Assembly (NCBI GenBank): GCA_028873845.1
Contig: JAPPNO010000047.1
Span: 1-32,410, forward strand
Source: Gemmatimonadota bacterium
GTDB taxonomy: Bacteria > Gemmatimonadota > Gemmatimonadetes > Longimicrobiales > Gaopeijiaceae
Length of the DNA stretch: 32,410 bases
Direction of reading: 5' to 3'
A program made the position numbers and the translations under genes. Position 1 is the stretch's first letter. The number at the start of each line of letters is the position of its first letter. This document shows positions 21,412-29,806 of the stretch, piece after piece. The notes under the pieces are model-generated. The model had not been told where the DNA came from and searched no databases. It saw nothing but the letters and a program-made list of their open reading frames with translations.

Positions 21412-23352
21412 ATGCGATACGCCATCAGAGAACGCGCCAACACGGCTCTGGCCCTTGCGCTCGCCGCGCTTGTTTGGGGGGGTGCCACCGCCGCCGAGGC
21501 GCAGACGGGGTCGATTCGGGGGCAGGTCACCGACGCCGTCAGCGGCGAGGCGATCCCGATCGCGCGGATCTCGGTGGAGGGGACACGGCTTCGCGCGCGG
21601 GCCGACGAGGACGGGCGGTATACGCTGTCGGGGGTGCCGGTGGGGGGTGTGGTCGTGGTGGCCGAATTCCTCGGATATGAGCCGGAGCGGCGGGAGGTGA
21701 CGGTGGTGCGGGGGCGGCCGACTGTTGTGGACTTCGAGCTTGTGGGAGTGGCGTGGAGGCGGATGACCGCGGATTCGATCGCCAGGGCGGCCGTCGTCGG
21801 GCAGCCGGTCGTGGAGGCGGAGAGGCGGCAGGCAGCTCTGCGCGGCCAGGTCCAGGTAGCGGCCGAGCAAGCCGCTCGGGTCCAGCCCCTCCACTTTGCA
21901 CCGCCCCACGACTTCAACACCGAATCCTACGCCCACATCGCCGAGAACGACTTCCGCCTGGTCAGCGCATCCCCTCTCTCGACCTTCTCGATCGACGTGG
22001 ACCGGGCCTCGTACTCCAACATCCGGCGCTTCATCCAGGACGGCGAGCGGCCGCCCGTCGACGCGGTGCGCATCGAGGAGATGATCAACTACTTCCCCTA
22101 CGATTGGGGCTCGGTGGGGCGCGAACACCCGTTTTCGGTGACCACCGAGGTGTGGGACGCCCCCTGGAAGCGGGAGCACCGGCTGGTCCGAATCGGGCTG
22201 CACGCGCGTTCGATCGACACCGCGGACCTGCCGCCCAGCAACCTGGTCTTCCTGCTCGACGTGTCGGGGTCGATGCGGCCGGAGAACAAGCTGCCGCTGC
22301 TGAAGAAGGCGTTCGCGCTGCTGGTGGACCAGCTGCGGGCGCAGGACCGGGTCGCGATCGTGGTGTACGCGGGCGCGGCGGGGCTGGTGCTGCCGTCGAC
22401 GCCGGGGAACAAGCGCGAGAAGATCCTGGCCGCGCTCGACAAGCTGCAGGCCGGGGGAAGCACGGCGGGGGGCGCCGGGCTCGAGCTCGCGTATGCGACG
22501 GCCTTCGAGCACTTCATGGACGGTGGGAACAACCGGGTCATCCTCGCCACAGACGGCGACTTCAACGTGGGCGCGTCGAGCGACGCCGAGATGGTGCGCC
22601 TGATCGAACAGGAGCGCGACGGCGGGACCTTCCTGACCGTGATGGGCTTCGGGACGGGGAACCTGAAGGACTCGAAGATGGAGCAGATCGCCGACCACGG
22701 GAACGGGAACTTCCACTACGTCGACGGGCTGCTCGAGGCGCGCAAGGTGCTGGTCGAGGAGATGGGCGGGACGCTGTTTACGCTGGCCAAGGACGTGAAG
22801 CTCCAGATCGAGTTCAATCCGGCGAGCGTGGCGGGGTATCGGCTGATCGGGTACGAGAACCGGCTGCTGGCGGACGAGGACTTCAACGACGACACGAAGG
22901 ACGCGGGGGAGCTGGGGGCGGGGCACACGGTGACGGCGCTGTATGAGGTGGTTCCGGTGGGGGTTGCGGTACCGCGCGAGGAGGTGGACGACCTGCGCTA
23001 CCAGCCACAGCCGGACGACCTGCCGGCGAGCGAGTTCGCGGACGAGATGATGTACGTGAAGGTGCGCTACAAGGATCCCGACGGGACGAAGAGCAGGCTG
23101 CTGGAGCAGGCGGTGGCGGAGCGTTCGGGGGCGCCGTCGGTGGACTTCCGGTTCGCGACGGCGGTAGCCGGGTTCGGGATGCTGCTGCGCGACTCGAAGC
23201 ACGCGGGGGACCTGACGCTGGGCGATGTGGTCGGGCTCGCGGAGAAGGGGAAGGGGGACGATCCGCGCGGGTATCGCGGGGAGTTCATCCGGCTGGTGGA
23301 GGCGACGCGCGATCTGGGGTTGTTGCGGGGGGAGGGGGCGGGGTCGAGGTAG
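21412..23352 (+). CDS. vWA/DUF3520 (YfbK-type) exported protein, paralogue A
   Basis: 646 aa from ATG 21412 with AAGGAGG 9 nt upstream. Signal peptide ending AEAQ; carboxypeptidase-regulatory-like domain ~30-110 (SIRGQVTDAVSGEAIPIARI); an Arg/Ala/Gln-rich linker unique to this copy; then the YfbK region starting FNTESYAHIAENDFRLVSAS and PLSTFSIDVDRASY; von Willebrand A domain with MIDAS DVSGS (Asp283), the Thr in GGSTAGG and Asp in ATDGDFN; and a C-terminal DUF3520 domain (GYRLIGYENRLLADEDFNDD). The MIDAS is complete, so metal-dependent ligand binding is expected. Function is unknown in this family; an envelope protein-protein adhesion or chaperone-like role is inferred. First of three tandem paralogues. 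Confidence 0.85.
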   Translation: MRYAIRERANTALALALAALVWGGATAAEAQTGSIRGQVTDAVSGEAIPIARISVEGTRLRARADEDGRYTLSGVPVGGVVVVAEFLGYEPERREVTVVRGRPTVVDFELVGVAWRRMTADSIARAAVVGQPVVEAERRQAALRGQVQVAAEQAARVQPLHFAPPHDFNTESYAHIAENDFRLVSASPLSTFSIDVDRASYSNIRRFIQDGERPPVDAVRIEEMINYFPYDWGSVGREHPFSVTTEVWDAPWKREHRLVRIGLHARSIDTADLPPSNLVFLLDVSGSMRPENKLPLLKKAFALLVDQLRAQDRVAIVVYAGAAGLVLPSTPGNKREKILAALDKLQAGGSTAGGAGLELAYATAFEHFMDGGNNRVILATDGDFNVGASSDAEMVRLIEQERDGGTFLTVMGFGTGNLKDSKMEQIADHGNGNFHYVDGLLEARKVLVEEMGGTLFTLAKDVKLQIEFNPASVAGYRLIGYENRLLADEDFNDDTKDAGELGAGHTVTALYEVVPVGVAVPREEVDDLRYQPQPDDLPASEFADEMMYVKVRYKDPDGTKSRLLEQAVAERSGAPSVDFRFATAVAGFGMLLRDSKHAGDLTLGDVVGLAEKGKGDDPRGYRGEFIRLVEATRDLGLLRGEGAGSR

Positions 23353-23463
23353 GGGGGGACGGGGGCGTTTTCGGGAGAGCGGGCCAGGTCGCGACCGTTG
23401 ATCGGTCCGAATCCGCAACCTTCGCCGTCCTGGCTGGTATCAAGCGGTATGGCTTGAAGCCTG

Positions 23464-23483
23464 GGCGGCCGCCATTCGGGCGC
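23464..23483 (+). promoter_or_regulatory. Conserved 20-nt leader block of paralogue B
   Basis: A 20-nt block, GGCGGCCGCC followed by ATTCGGGCGC, lies 53 nt before the start codon and is identical to 25659-25678, which is 54 nt before the start of paralogue C. The first ten bases are a perfect palindrome. Intergenic sequence around it is otherwise diverged, so it may be a conserved regulatory or RNA element, or just the remains of duplication. Confidence 0.5.
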
Positions 23484-23516
23484 TGCCACCGTCCACGCAA
23501 ACCCCGAGGAGGGACT

Positions 23517-25631
23517 ATGCGATCCACTTTCGTTCGAACTGCTGCAGCCGCAGCCCTGCTGGCGCTCGCGGGCGCCACCGCAGCCATGGCACCGGTCGGC
23601 GTCGACACGATCTCGACGCCCACGGGCCCCGAAGGAGTGGCCGCCCCGGCGGCCACCGGCACATCCGGTTTCCTCAACACCACCAACCCGATCTCCTCCC
23701 TGACGTGCCCGGGCGAGGTGATCTGGCGCGCGGCGCCGAGGGCCCGGTCTCCGCGGCCCAACCGCCGGCCAGCTCCGCCACCACCGGTCCCAGGAGGGCC
23801 GACCGGGCGCATCGAAGGGCGGGTCACGGACGCGAAGTCCGGCCAGCTGCTCCTCGATGCCGCGGTCACCGTGGTGGGCACCAACTTCAGCACCCTGACC
23901 AACCAGGCCGGCAACTATTCCCTGCCGACCGTTCCGGTTGGTGAGCAGACCGTGAAGGTCGTCATTCTCGGATACGCGACCCAGGAACGACAGGTGACGG
24001 TCACCGCGGGGCGGGCGGCGGTTGCCGACTTCGCGCTTGAGGTTGCGCCGATCAACCTCGACGAGATCGTCGCTACCGGAGTGGCGGGGGAGGTCCAACG
24101 AAGGAAGGCAGGGGTCCCGTTGCCACGTGTCAGCGTCGAGGGCATCGTGGCACGCCGCGGAGTCGGCGGAGGCCGGCAACTCCGCATCCGGCACGGCGGC
24201 AACACCGAGTCGTACGCCCGCATCGCGGAGAACGACTTCAGGCTCGTCGGCTCCGCCCCGCTCTCCACCTTCTCGATCGACGTCGACCGGGCGTCGTACG
24301 CCAACGTCCGGCGCTTCATCCAGGACGGGCAGCGTCCGCCCATCGACGCGGTGCGCATCGAGGAGATGATCAACTACTTCTCCTACGCGTGGGACGATGT
24401 GGCCGGCGAGCACCCCTTCGCCGTGTCCACCGAGGTGTCGCGGGCACCCTGGAAGCGCGAGCACCGCCTGGTCAGGATCGGGCTGCACGCGCCTTCGATC
24501 GACGCGCGTGACCTCCCGCCCAGCAACCTGGTCTTCCTGCTGGACGTTTCGGGTTCGATGGGCGAGCCGAACAAGCTGCCGCTCCTGCAGAGCGCATTCT
24601 CGATGCTGGCCGACCAGCTCAGGCCCGAGGACCGTGTCACGGTCATGACCTACTCCAACGAGGTCTGCCTCGCGCTGCCGTCCACCTCGGGCGAGCGGAA
24701 ACATGAGATCCTCACCCTGATCGAACGCCTTCGGGCGGGGGGTGGCACCGCGGGCGGCCCGGCGCTCCAGGCAGCCTACGACATCGCGCGCAAGCACCAC
24801 GTCGACGGCGGCAACAACCGGATCATCCTGGCCACCGACGGCGACTTCAACGTCGGCCCCGCCAGCGACGAGGCGATGGTCGAGCTGGTCGAGAGGGAGC
24901 GCAAGGCGGGCACCCACCTGACCGTGCTGGGCTTCGGCACCGGCAACCTGAAGGACTCGAAGATGGAGGGGATCGCCGACAACGGTAACGGCAACTTCCA
25001 CTACGTGGACGGCCTGCTGGAAGCGCGGAAGGTCCTGATCGAGGAGATGGGCGGAACCATCCTGACGCTGGCGAAGGACGTGAAGCTCCAGGTCGAGTTC
25101 AACCCGGCCCGGGTGGCGGGGTACCGCCTGATCGGGTACGAGAACCGGCTGCTCGCCGACGAGGACTTCAACGACGACACGAAGGACGCGGGCGAGCTCG
25201 GGGCCGGACACACGGTCACGGCGCTCTACGAAGTGGTTCCCGCGGGAACCGACGTGCCGCGCCTGATCGACGAGCTCCGCTATCAGACCGAGCCGGGAGA
25301 CCCGCCGGTCACCCGGTTCGAGGACGAACTCATGTACGTCAAGGTCCGCTACAAGGACCCCGACGGGGCGAAGAGCAGGCTGCTGGCGCAGGCGGTGGCC
25401 GACCGGAGCGGGACGGCGTCCGCCGACTTCCGCTTCGCCGCGGCCGTCGCCGGCTTCGGCATGCTGCTCCGCAACTCGCCGCACGCCGGCACCTTCTCGC
25501 TGAACGATGTGGTCGAGCTCGCCGAGAACGGCAAGGGTGATGATCGGCGCGGCTACCGCGGCGAGTTCGTCCGGCTGGTCGAGGTGACGCGGGATCTTGG
25601 GCTGCTGAGGAGGGAAACGGACGGGTCGTAG
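23517..25631 (+). CDS. vWA/DUF3520 (YfbK-type) exported protein, paralogue B
   Basis: 704 aa from ATG 23517 (GAGGAGGG upstream). Signal peptide, then a stretch found only in this copy (FLNTTNPISSLTCPGEVIW and a Pro/Arg-rich PRPNRRPAPPPPVPGGP), a carboxypeptidase-regulatory domain at ~100-180 (RIEGRVTDAKSGQLLLDAAV), then INLDEIVATGVAGEVQRR. That last segment resembles the TonB-box/plug entrance of SusC-type outer-membrane receptors. The vWA domain has MIDAS DVSGS (Asp343), Thr in GGGTAGG and Asp in ATDGDFN; DUF3520 follows. The vWA core differs from A and C at VTVMTYSNEVCLALPSTSG. Possibly co-transcribed with its neighbours (intergenic gaps 164 and 81 nt). Confidence 0.85.
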   Translation: MRSTFVRTAAAAALLALAGATAAMAPVGVDTISTPTGPEGVAAPAATGTSGFLNTTNPISSLTCPGEVIWRAAPRARSPRPNRRPAPPPPVPGGPTGRIEGRVTDAKSGQLLLDAAVTVVGTNFSTLTNQAGNYSLPTVPVGEQTVKVVILGYATQERQVTVTAGRAAVADFALEVAPINLDEIVATGVAGEVQRRKAGVPLPRVSVEGIVARRGVGGGRQLRIRHGGNTESYARIAENDFRLVGSAPLSTFSIDVDRASYANVRRFIQDGQRPPIDAVRIEEMINYFSYAWDDVAGEHPFAVSTEVSRAPWKREHRLVRIGLHAPSIDARDLPPSNLVFLLDVSGSMGEPNKLPLLQSAFSMLADQLRPEDRVTVMTYSNEVCLALPSTSGERKHEILTLIERLRAGGGTAGGPALQAAYDIARKHHVDGGNNRIILATDGDFNVGPASDEAMVELVERERKAGTHLTVLGFGTGNLKDSKMEGIADNGNGNFHYVDGLLEARKVLIEEMGGTILTLAKDVKLQVEFNPARVAGYRLIGYENRLLADEDFNDDTKDAGELGAGHTVTALYEVVPAGTDVPRLIDELRYQTEPGDPPVTRFEDELMYVKVRYKDPDGAKSRLLAQAVADRSGTASADFRFAAAVAGFGMLLRNSPHAGTFSLNDVVELAENGKGDDRRGYRGEFVRLVEVTRDLGLLRRETDGS

Positions 25632-25658
25632 TCGTAGGAAGGCATGACCTCATACTCC

Positions 25659-25678
25659 GGCGGCCGCCATTCGGGCGC
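25659..25678 (+). promoter_or_regulatory. Conserved 20-nt leader block of paralogue C
   Basis: Identical to the block at 23464-23483 and at nearly the same distance from the start codon (54 nt). Its conservation across otherwise diverged leader DNA argues for recent duplication of the whole unit or for function. Confidence 0.5.
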
Positions 25679-25712
25679 GTCCGCCATCCATCCCCAGACC
25701 CGGGAGGGTACT

Positions 25713-27602
25713 ATGGGAACCTTGTTTGTTCGAACTGCCGGGATGTTGGCACTGCTCGCCGTAGCGGGCCCCGGCGCAACAACCGTCCAGACGCCGACCG
25801 GTACGATCGAGGGAGCGATCACCGACGCGGCGTCCGGGCAACCGCTGCAGGGCGCCGCGGTGTCCGTGGTGGGCACCGGATTCCAGGCGCTCAGCACCAC
25901 GGAGGGTCGCTACAGCCTGCCGGGCATCCCGGCCGGGGAACACACCGTCAAGGTGGTCATCCTCGGCTACGCCACGCAGGAGAGGCAGGTGACGGTCACG
26001 GCGGGCTACGTGACGGTGGCCGATTTCGCGCTGCAGATCAGCGCGATCAACCTCGACGAGGTCGGTGTCAGCGGTGCGGCGGGTAAGGACCAGCGCCGAT
26101 ATGACTGGGGCTACCTTGGCACGACGTGCTGCGGTTTCAGCGGCGGCCGGGTCGGCTTCAACACCGAGTCGTACGCCCACATCGACGAGAACGACTTCAA
26201 GCTCGTCAGCGCCTCCCCGCTCTCCACCTTCTCGATCGATGTCGACCGGGCCTCGTACGCCAACGTCCGCCGCTTCATCCAGGACGGCGAGCGGCCGCCC
26301 GTCGACGCGGTCCGCATCGAGGAGATGGTCAACTACTTCCCCTACGACTGGGGCGACGTGGCCGGAGAGCATCCGTTCGCCGTGACCACCGAGGTGTGGG
26401 AGGCGCCCTGGAAACAGGAGCACCGGCTGGTGCGCATCGGTCTGCACGCGCAGTCGATCGACATCGAGGACCTCCCGCCCGGCAACCTGGTCTTCCTGCT
26501 CGACGTTTCGGGGTCGATGTCGCCTTCCAACAAGCTGCCGCTGCTCAAGACGGCCTTCGCGTTGCTGGTGGACCAGTTGAGGCCGCAGGACCGGGTCGCC
26601 ATCGTGGTCTACGCGGGGGCGGCGGGGATGGTGCTTCCGTCCACGCCGGGTGACCGGCAGGGGGAAATCCTCGCCGCGCTCGGCCGGCTGGAGGCGGGTG
26701 GCAGCACCGCCGGCGGAGAAGGCCTCAAGCTCGCCTACGAGACCGCCCGCGAGCACTTCATCGACGGCGGCAACAACCGCGTGATCCTGGCCACCGACGG
26801 CGACTTCAACGTCGGCCCTTCCAGCGACGGCGAGATGGTGCGGCTCATCGAGAAGGAGCGCGAGAGCGGCGTCTTCCTGACCGTGCTGGGCTTCGGCACC
26901 GGGAACCTGAAGGACTCGAAGATGGAGCAGATCGCCGACCACGGGAACGGCAACTTCCACTACGTCGACGGGCTGCTCGAGGCCCGGAAGGTGCTCGTGG
27001 AGGAGATGGGCGGAACGCTCCTCACCCTGGCCAGGGACGTGAAGCTGCAGATCGAGTTCAACCCGGCGCGCGTGGCGGGCTATCGCCTGATCGGGTACGA
27101 GAACCGGCTCCTCGCCGACGAGGACTTCAACGACGACACGAAGGACGCGGGTGAACTCGGGGCCGGACACACGGTGACCGCTCTGTATGAGGTGGTTCCG
27201 GCGGGAGTCGAGGTGCCGCGCGAGGGTGAGGTGGACGAGTTGCGTTACCAGCCGGGGGCGGACGATCCGCCGCTCAGCGAGTTCGAGGGCGAGATGATGT
27301 ACGTCAAGGTCCGTTACAAGGACCCCGACGGAACGAAGAGCAGGTTGCTGGAGCGGGCGGTGGCGGATCGTTTGGGGTCGCCTTCGACCGACTTCCGGTT
27401 CGCGACGGCGGTCGCGGGCTTCGGCATGCTGCTGCGCGACTCCGAGTACGCGGGCGACCTGACGCTGAATGATGTGGTGGAGCTCGCCGAAAGAGCCAGG
27501 GGCGACGATCCGCGCGGGTACCGCGGCGAGTTCATCCGGCTGGTCGAGGCGGTGCGTGACCTGGGGCTGCTCAGGACGGACACGGATGAGGGGATGAAGT
27601 AG
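25713..27602 (+). CDS. vWA/DUF3520 (YfbK-type) exported protein, paralogue C
   Basis: 629 aa from ATG 25713 (GGGAGGG upstream). Order: signal peptide, carboxypeptidase-regulatory domain ~30-110 (TIEGAITDAASGQPLQGAAV), degenerate TonB-box-like INLDEVGVSGAAGKDQRR, a short Cys-containing linker (TTCCGFSGG), then the YfbK/vWA region with MIDAS DVSGS (Asp264), Thr in GGSTAGG and Asp in ATDGDFN, then DUF3520. The N-terminal part and leader resemble paralogue B, but the vWA core (VAIVVYAGAAGMVLPSTPG, EQIADHGNGNFHYVDGLLEA) and C-terminus resemble paralogue A, so the gene looks mosaic. The three copies together suggest diversification by duplication and gene conversion. Confidence 0.85.
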   Translation: MGTLFVRTAGMLALLAVAGPGATTVQTPTGTIEGAITDAASGQPLQGAAVSVVGTGFQALSTTEGRYSLPGIPAGEHTVKVVILGYATQERQVTVTAGYVTVADFALQISAINLDEVGVSGAAGKDQRRYDWGYLGTTCCGFSGGRVGFNTESYAHIDENDFKLVSASPLSTFSIDVDRASYANVRRFIQDGERPPVDAVRIEEMVNYFPYDWGDVAGEHPFAVTTEVWEAPWKQEHRLVRIGLHAQSIDIEDLPPGNLVFLLDVSGSMSPSNKLPLLKTAFALLVDQLRPQDRVAIVVYAGAAGMVLPSTPGDRQGEILAALGRLEAGGSTAGGEGLKLAYETAREHFIDGGNNRVILATDGDFNVGPSSDGEMVRLIEKERESGVFLTVLGFGTGNLKDSKMEQIADHGNGNFHYVDGLLEARKVLVEEMGGTLLTLARDVKLQIEFNPARVAGYRLIGYENRLLADEDFNDDTKDAGELGAGHTVTALYEVVPAGVEVPREGEVDELRYQPGADDPPLSEFEGEMMYVKVRYKDPDGTKSRLLERAVADRLGSPSTDFRFATAVAGFGMLLRDSEYAGDLTLNDVVELAERARGDDPRGYRGEFIRLVEAVRDLGLLRTDTDEGMK

Positions 27603-27638
27603 GGCCGGGGGGACTCGAAGGAGGGGGTCGGCGATCGG

Positions 27639-27797
27639 ATGGCCGGGTTCCGGTCGCCGGGCCCCTTCCTTGTACGGCTGTGCCTGCAGGACGACCGGCG
27701 GCTGGCGGCGAGGAAGCGGCGGCTATTCTCCGAGCTGAGTGACGAAGAGGTGACCGCGATGGAGGCAGCCGTACGGGAGGCGATGGGCGGGGGTTAG
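27639..27797 (+). CDS. Small hypothetical protein (52 aa)
   Basis: ATG 27639 follows a GGAGGGGG site about 12 nt upstream. It encodes MAGFRSPGPFLVRLCLQDDR, RLAARKRRLFSELSDEEVTA and MEAAVREAMGGG, a basic then acidic amphipathic helix pattern that looks protein-like. I do not recognise it. The frame is the same as paralogue C and has no stop between the TAG of that gene (27600-27602) and this ORF, so it could also be a detached C-terminal extension or readthrough tail. The SELSDEEVTAMEAAV segment is a plausible coiled-coil or dimerisation helix. Confidence 0.5.
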   Translation: MAGFRSPGPFLVRLCLQDDRRLAARKRRLFSELSDEEVTAMEAAVREAMGGG

Positions 27798-27855
27798 CGT
27801 TAGCATCCGTGGACAAGGCCCCGCGAGCACCGGGAGCGGCGAGGCGCCGGGCTGG

Positions 27856-28260
27856 TTACCAGACCCGGTTTACACCGTACCGGTCGAGTGCTTCATCGCG
27901 GGAAACGAGCACCAGACCGCGAGAGACCGCCTGGGCAATCAGCATCCGGTCGAAGGGGTCGCGGTGGGGACCCGGCAGACGCCCGGCGTGCTCCGCGTCC
28001 CGGACGCTGATCGGCAACTCCAGGAAGCCCTGGTCCGAGATGGCTCCCGCGACATCGAAGGCGGCGGGCGCCGGGAGCGCCAGCTTCCCCAGGCGGTACT
28101 TCGTGGCGATCTCCCACGCCGAGGCCGCGCTGACGATGATGTCGTGGGATTCGTCGGCGATCAGATTGCGGGCCGTGGCGGAGAGCCTTCCGCTATCGGC
28201 GATCCACCAGATGAATGCGTGGGTATCGAGGAGCAGCCGCACGGCTACTCGCCTTCCCAT
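27856..28260 (-). CDS. vapC: PIN-domain toxin (VapC-like, type II)
   Basis: 134 aa from ATG 28260. LLLDTHAFIWWIADSGRLSA, SAASAWEIATKYRLGKL, HRDPFDRMLIAQAVSRGLVL and VSRDEALDRYGV carry the four acidic PIN residues (first Asp about residue 12). This is the LLLDTHxxxWW branch of VapC, usually paired with Phd/YefM antitoxins, as here. The ATG start overlaps the antitoxin by 16 nt; a GTG at 28242, directly before RLLLDTH and 2 nt after the antitoxin stop, is the common start in this family and may be the real one. Confidence 0.85.
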   Translation of the reverse strand: MGRRVAVRLLLDTHAFIWWIADSGRLSATARNLIADESHDIIVSAASAWEIATKYRLGKLALPAPAAFDVAGAISDQGFLELPISVRDAEHAGRLPGPHRDPFDRMLIAQAVSRGLVLVSRDEALDRYGVNRVW

Positions 28261-28478
28261 GACTTGAGTTCGTCTTCGGGCAACGGATCGAAGAAGCTGT
28301 CCGGGATGACGATCTTCCCCTTCAAGAGGTCGGGCCGACGCCTGCCCTGCGGCTTGTGACGAACCAGACGCGCGACCGGACGGCCCCTGCGGGCAATGAC
28401 GACCTCTTCGCCCGCTTCCACCCGGGCGAGCAGTCGCGAGAGCTGGGTCTTGGCTTCGTGGACGTTGACGACGGGCAT
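28245..28478 (-). CDS. Phd/YefM-type antitoxin
   Basis: 77 aa. MPVVNVHEAKTQLSRLLARV and EAGEEVVIARRGRPVARLVR are the Phd/YefM DNA-binding fold; the C-terminus (FDPLPEDELKSWEGE) is the acidic toxin-binding tail. Members bind their own promoter and cover the PIN toxin active site. The two TAGCTA palindromes 35-52 nt upstream are candidate operators. Confidence 0.85.
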   Translation of the reverse strand: MPVVNVHEAKTQLSRLLARVEAGEEVVIARRGRPVARLVRHKPQGRRRPDLLKGKIVIPDSFFDPLPEDELKSWEGE

Positions 28479-28512
28479 GATGCGGGGTGGCGGGTCGGGG
28501 TCGGAAGATACT

Positions 28513-28530
28513 TAGCTAAAAAACTAGCTA
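28513..28530. promoter_or_regulatory. Paired TAGCTA palindromes, candidate Phd-type operator
   Basis: TAGCTA at 28513-28518 and 28525-28530, 12 nt apart centre to centre and separated by an A-tract, in the only AT-rich stretch of this intergenic region. Phd-family antitoxins bind paired palindromes at their promoters, so the site is well placed; binding is not shown. Confidence 0.45.
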
Positions 28531-28559
28531 GATTGATGATCGGGTCAAGGGGGCTGACC

Positions 28560-29690
28560 CTACCCCCTCGCCGCCCACGCCGCCAGCACCTCGGCCTCCA
28601 ACTCGGCCGGCAGCCCCATACCCGGCTCCGCACGCCGCTCCTCCGGCAGCGTGTTCCACCACTCCACCGTGTCGCGCGCCGTGTCGCCGATGGGACGGAA
28701 GGTGAGTCCGGCCTCCACCGCCGCCGCCACGGACACCTGGCTCATCCCGATCGTCTCGCCCTCCGGGGGCACCCAGTTCGTCATGTGTCCCCAGGGCAGC
28801 ACGCCGTGCTCGGCCATGAATTCGGTCGACACCCAGGTGAAGGTGGCGTCCGAGCCGACCCCGTCGCGGATCTGCTCCAGCATGGTGCCGAACTGCTGAA
28901 CCTCGCTCGTCGCGTTGTAGGTGCCTCCGCCGCCGGGCGTCTCGACCAGCCGCACGATCCACTCGGACAGGTCGCGCGCGTCGATGTTCTGCACCGGGTC
29001 GGCGGGTGAATTGGGCGCCAGCACCTCGCCGCCGCGCGCGACGCGAACCGGCCAGTAGGTCCAGCGGTCCGTGTTGTCGCCCGGCCCGACGATCAGCCCC
29101 GGCCGCACATTGATCGCGTTCTCGCCGAACACCTCGGTGTTGATCGCCTCGCACCTCGCCTTCATAGGCCCGTACTCCTGCATGGTCTCGACGTCCGGGG
29201 CCGAAAGCTGCCCGACCGGGTACGTCTCGTCGATCCCGACGGACGCGAAGTCGGCGTAGGCGGAGATCGAGGACACGAAGAGGTAGCGGTCGACATGGTC
29301 GTGCAGCAGCTCGGTGGTCATCGAGACCCAGCGCGGAATCGAGGCCGAGTTGTCGATGACCGCGTCCCACTCGCGGCCTTCGAGGGCGCTCAGGTCGTTG
29401 TCGCGGTCGCCGATCAGGTGCTCGACGCGCGCGAAGTAGTCGTGGAAGAAGGGGGGCTCGGTCTGGCCCCGGGTGAAGATCGAGACTTCGTGGCCGCGGT
29501 CGAGGGCGTACTTGACCTGGTGTGGGCCGATGAAGCGCGTGCCCCCCAGGATGAGGAGGCGGATGGGGGTGGGCGGGGCGTCGTCGTCGGGGGCTGCGCA
29601 GGCGAGGGGGCCGAGGGTGCTCAGGACCCCGAGTGCGCCCCCGGTACGGGCGGTGGTCTTGACGAAATCGCGTCTGGTCTGGTTTTGCAT
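28560..29690 (-). CDS. Tat-exported NAD-dependent epimerase/dehydratase-like protein
   Basis: 376 aa. The N-terminus QTRRDFVKTTARTGGALGVL is a twin-arginine signal, and PLACAAP could be a lipobox or a normal cleavage site. The mature part is an extended short-chain dehydrogenase/epimerase: Rossmann motif ILGGTRFIG, DAVIDNSASIPRW, FVSSISAYADF, the Y-x3-K active site in EYGPMKARCE, NVRPGLIVGPGD, QNIDARDLSEWI and a C-terminal substrate-binding part. Tat export lets the protein fold with its NAD in the cytoplasm first. Substrate is unknown, presumably a nucleotide sugar or isoprenoid-like compound. It is divergent from the next gene, with only 116 nt shared for both promoters. Confidence 0.8.
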   Translation of the reverse strand: MQNQTRRDFVKTTARTGGALGVLSTLGPLACAAPDDDAPPTPIRLLILGGTRFIGPHQVKYALDRGHEVSIFTRGQTEPPFFHDYFARVEHLIGDRDNDLSALEGREWDAVIDNSASIPRWVSMTTELLHDHVDRYLFVSSISAYADFASVGIDETYPVGQLSAPDVETMQEYGPMKARCEAINTEVFGENAINVRPGLIVGPGDNTDRWTYWPVRVARGGEVLAPNSPADPVQNIDARDLSEWIVRLVETPGGGGTYNATSEVQQFGTMLEQIRDGVGSDATFTWVSTEFMAEHGVLPWGHMTNWVPPEGETIGMSQVSVAAAVEAGLTFRPIGDTARDTVEWWNTLPEERRAEPGMGLPAELEAEVLAAWAARG

Positions 29691-29806
29691 GATGATGGTC
29701 CGTTGGAGTTCCGTTGCGCCCGGCTCTGTTGTCGCTCAATCTTACCCTCGCCGTGTCCGTTCGGCCACGGTCCCGATGTCACAACTCTGGAGGGAGTTGC
29801 CCGAAA

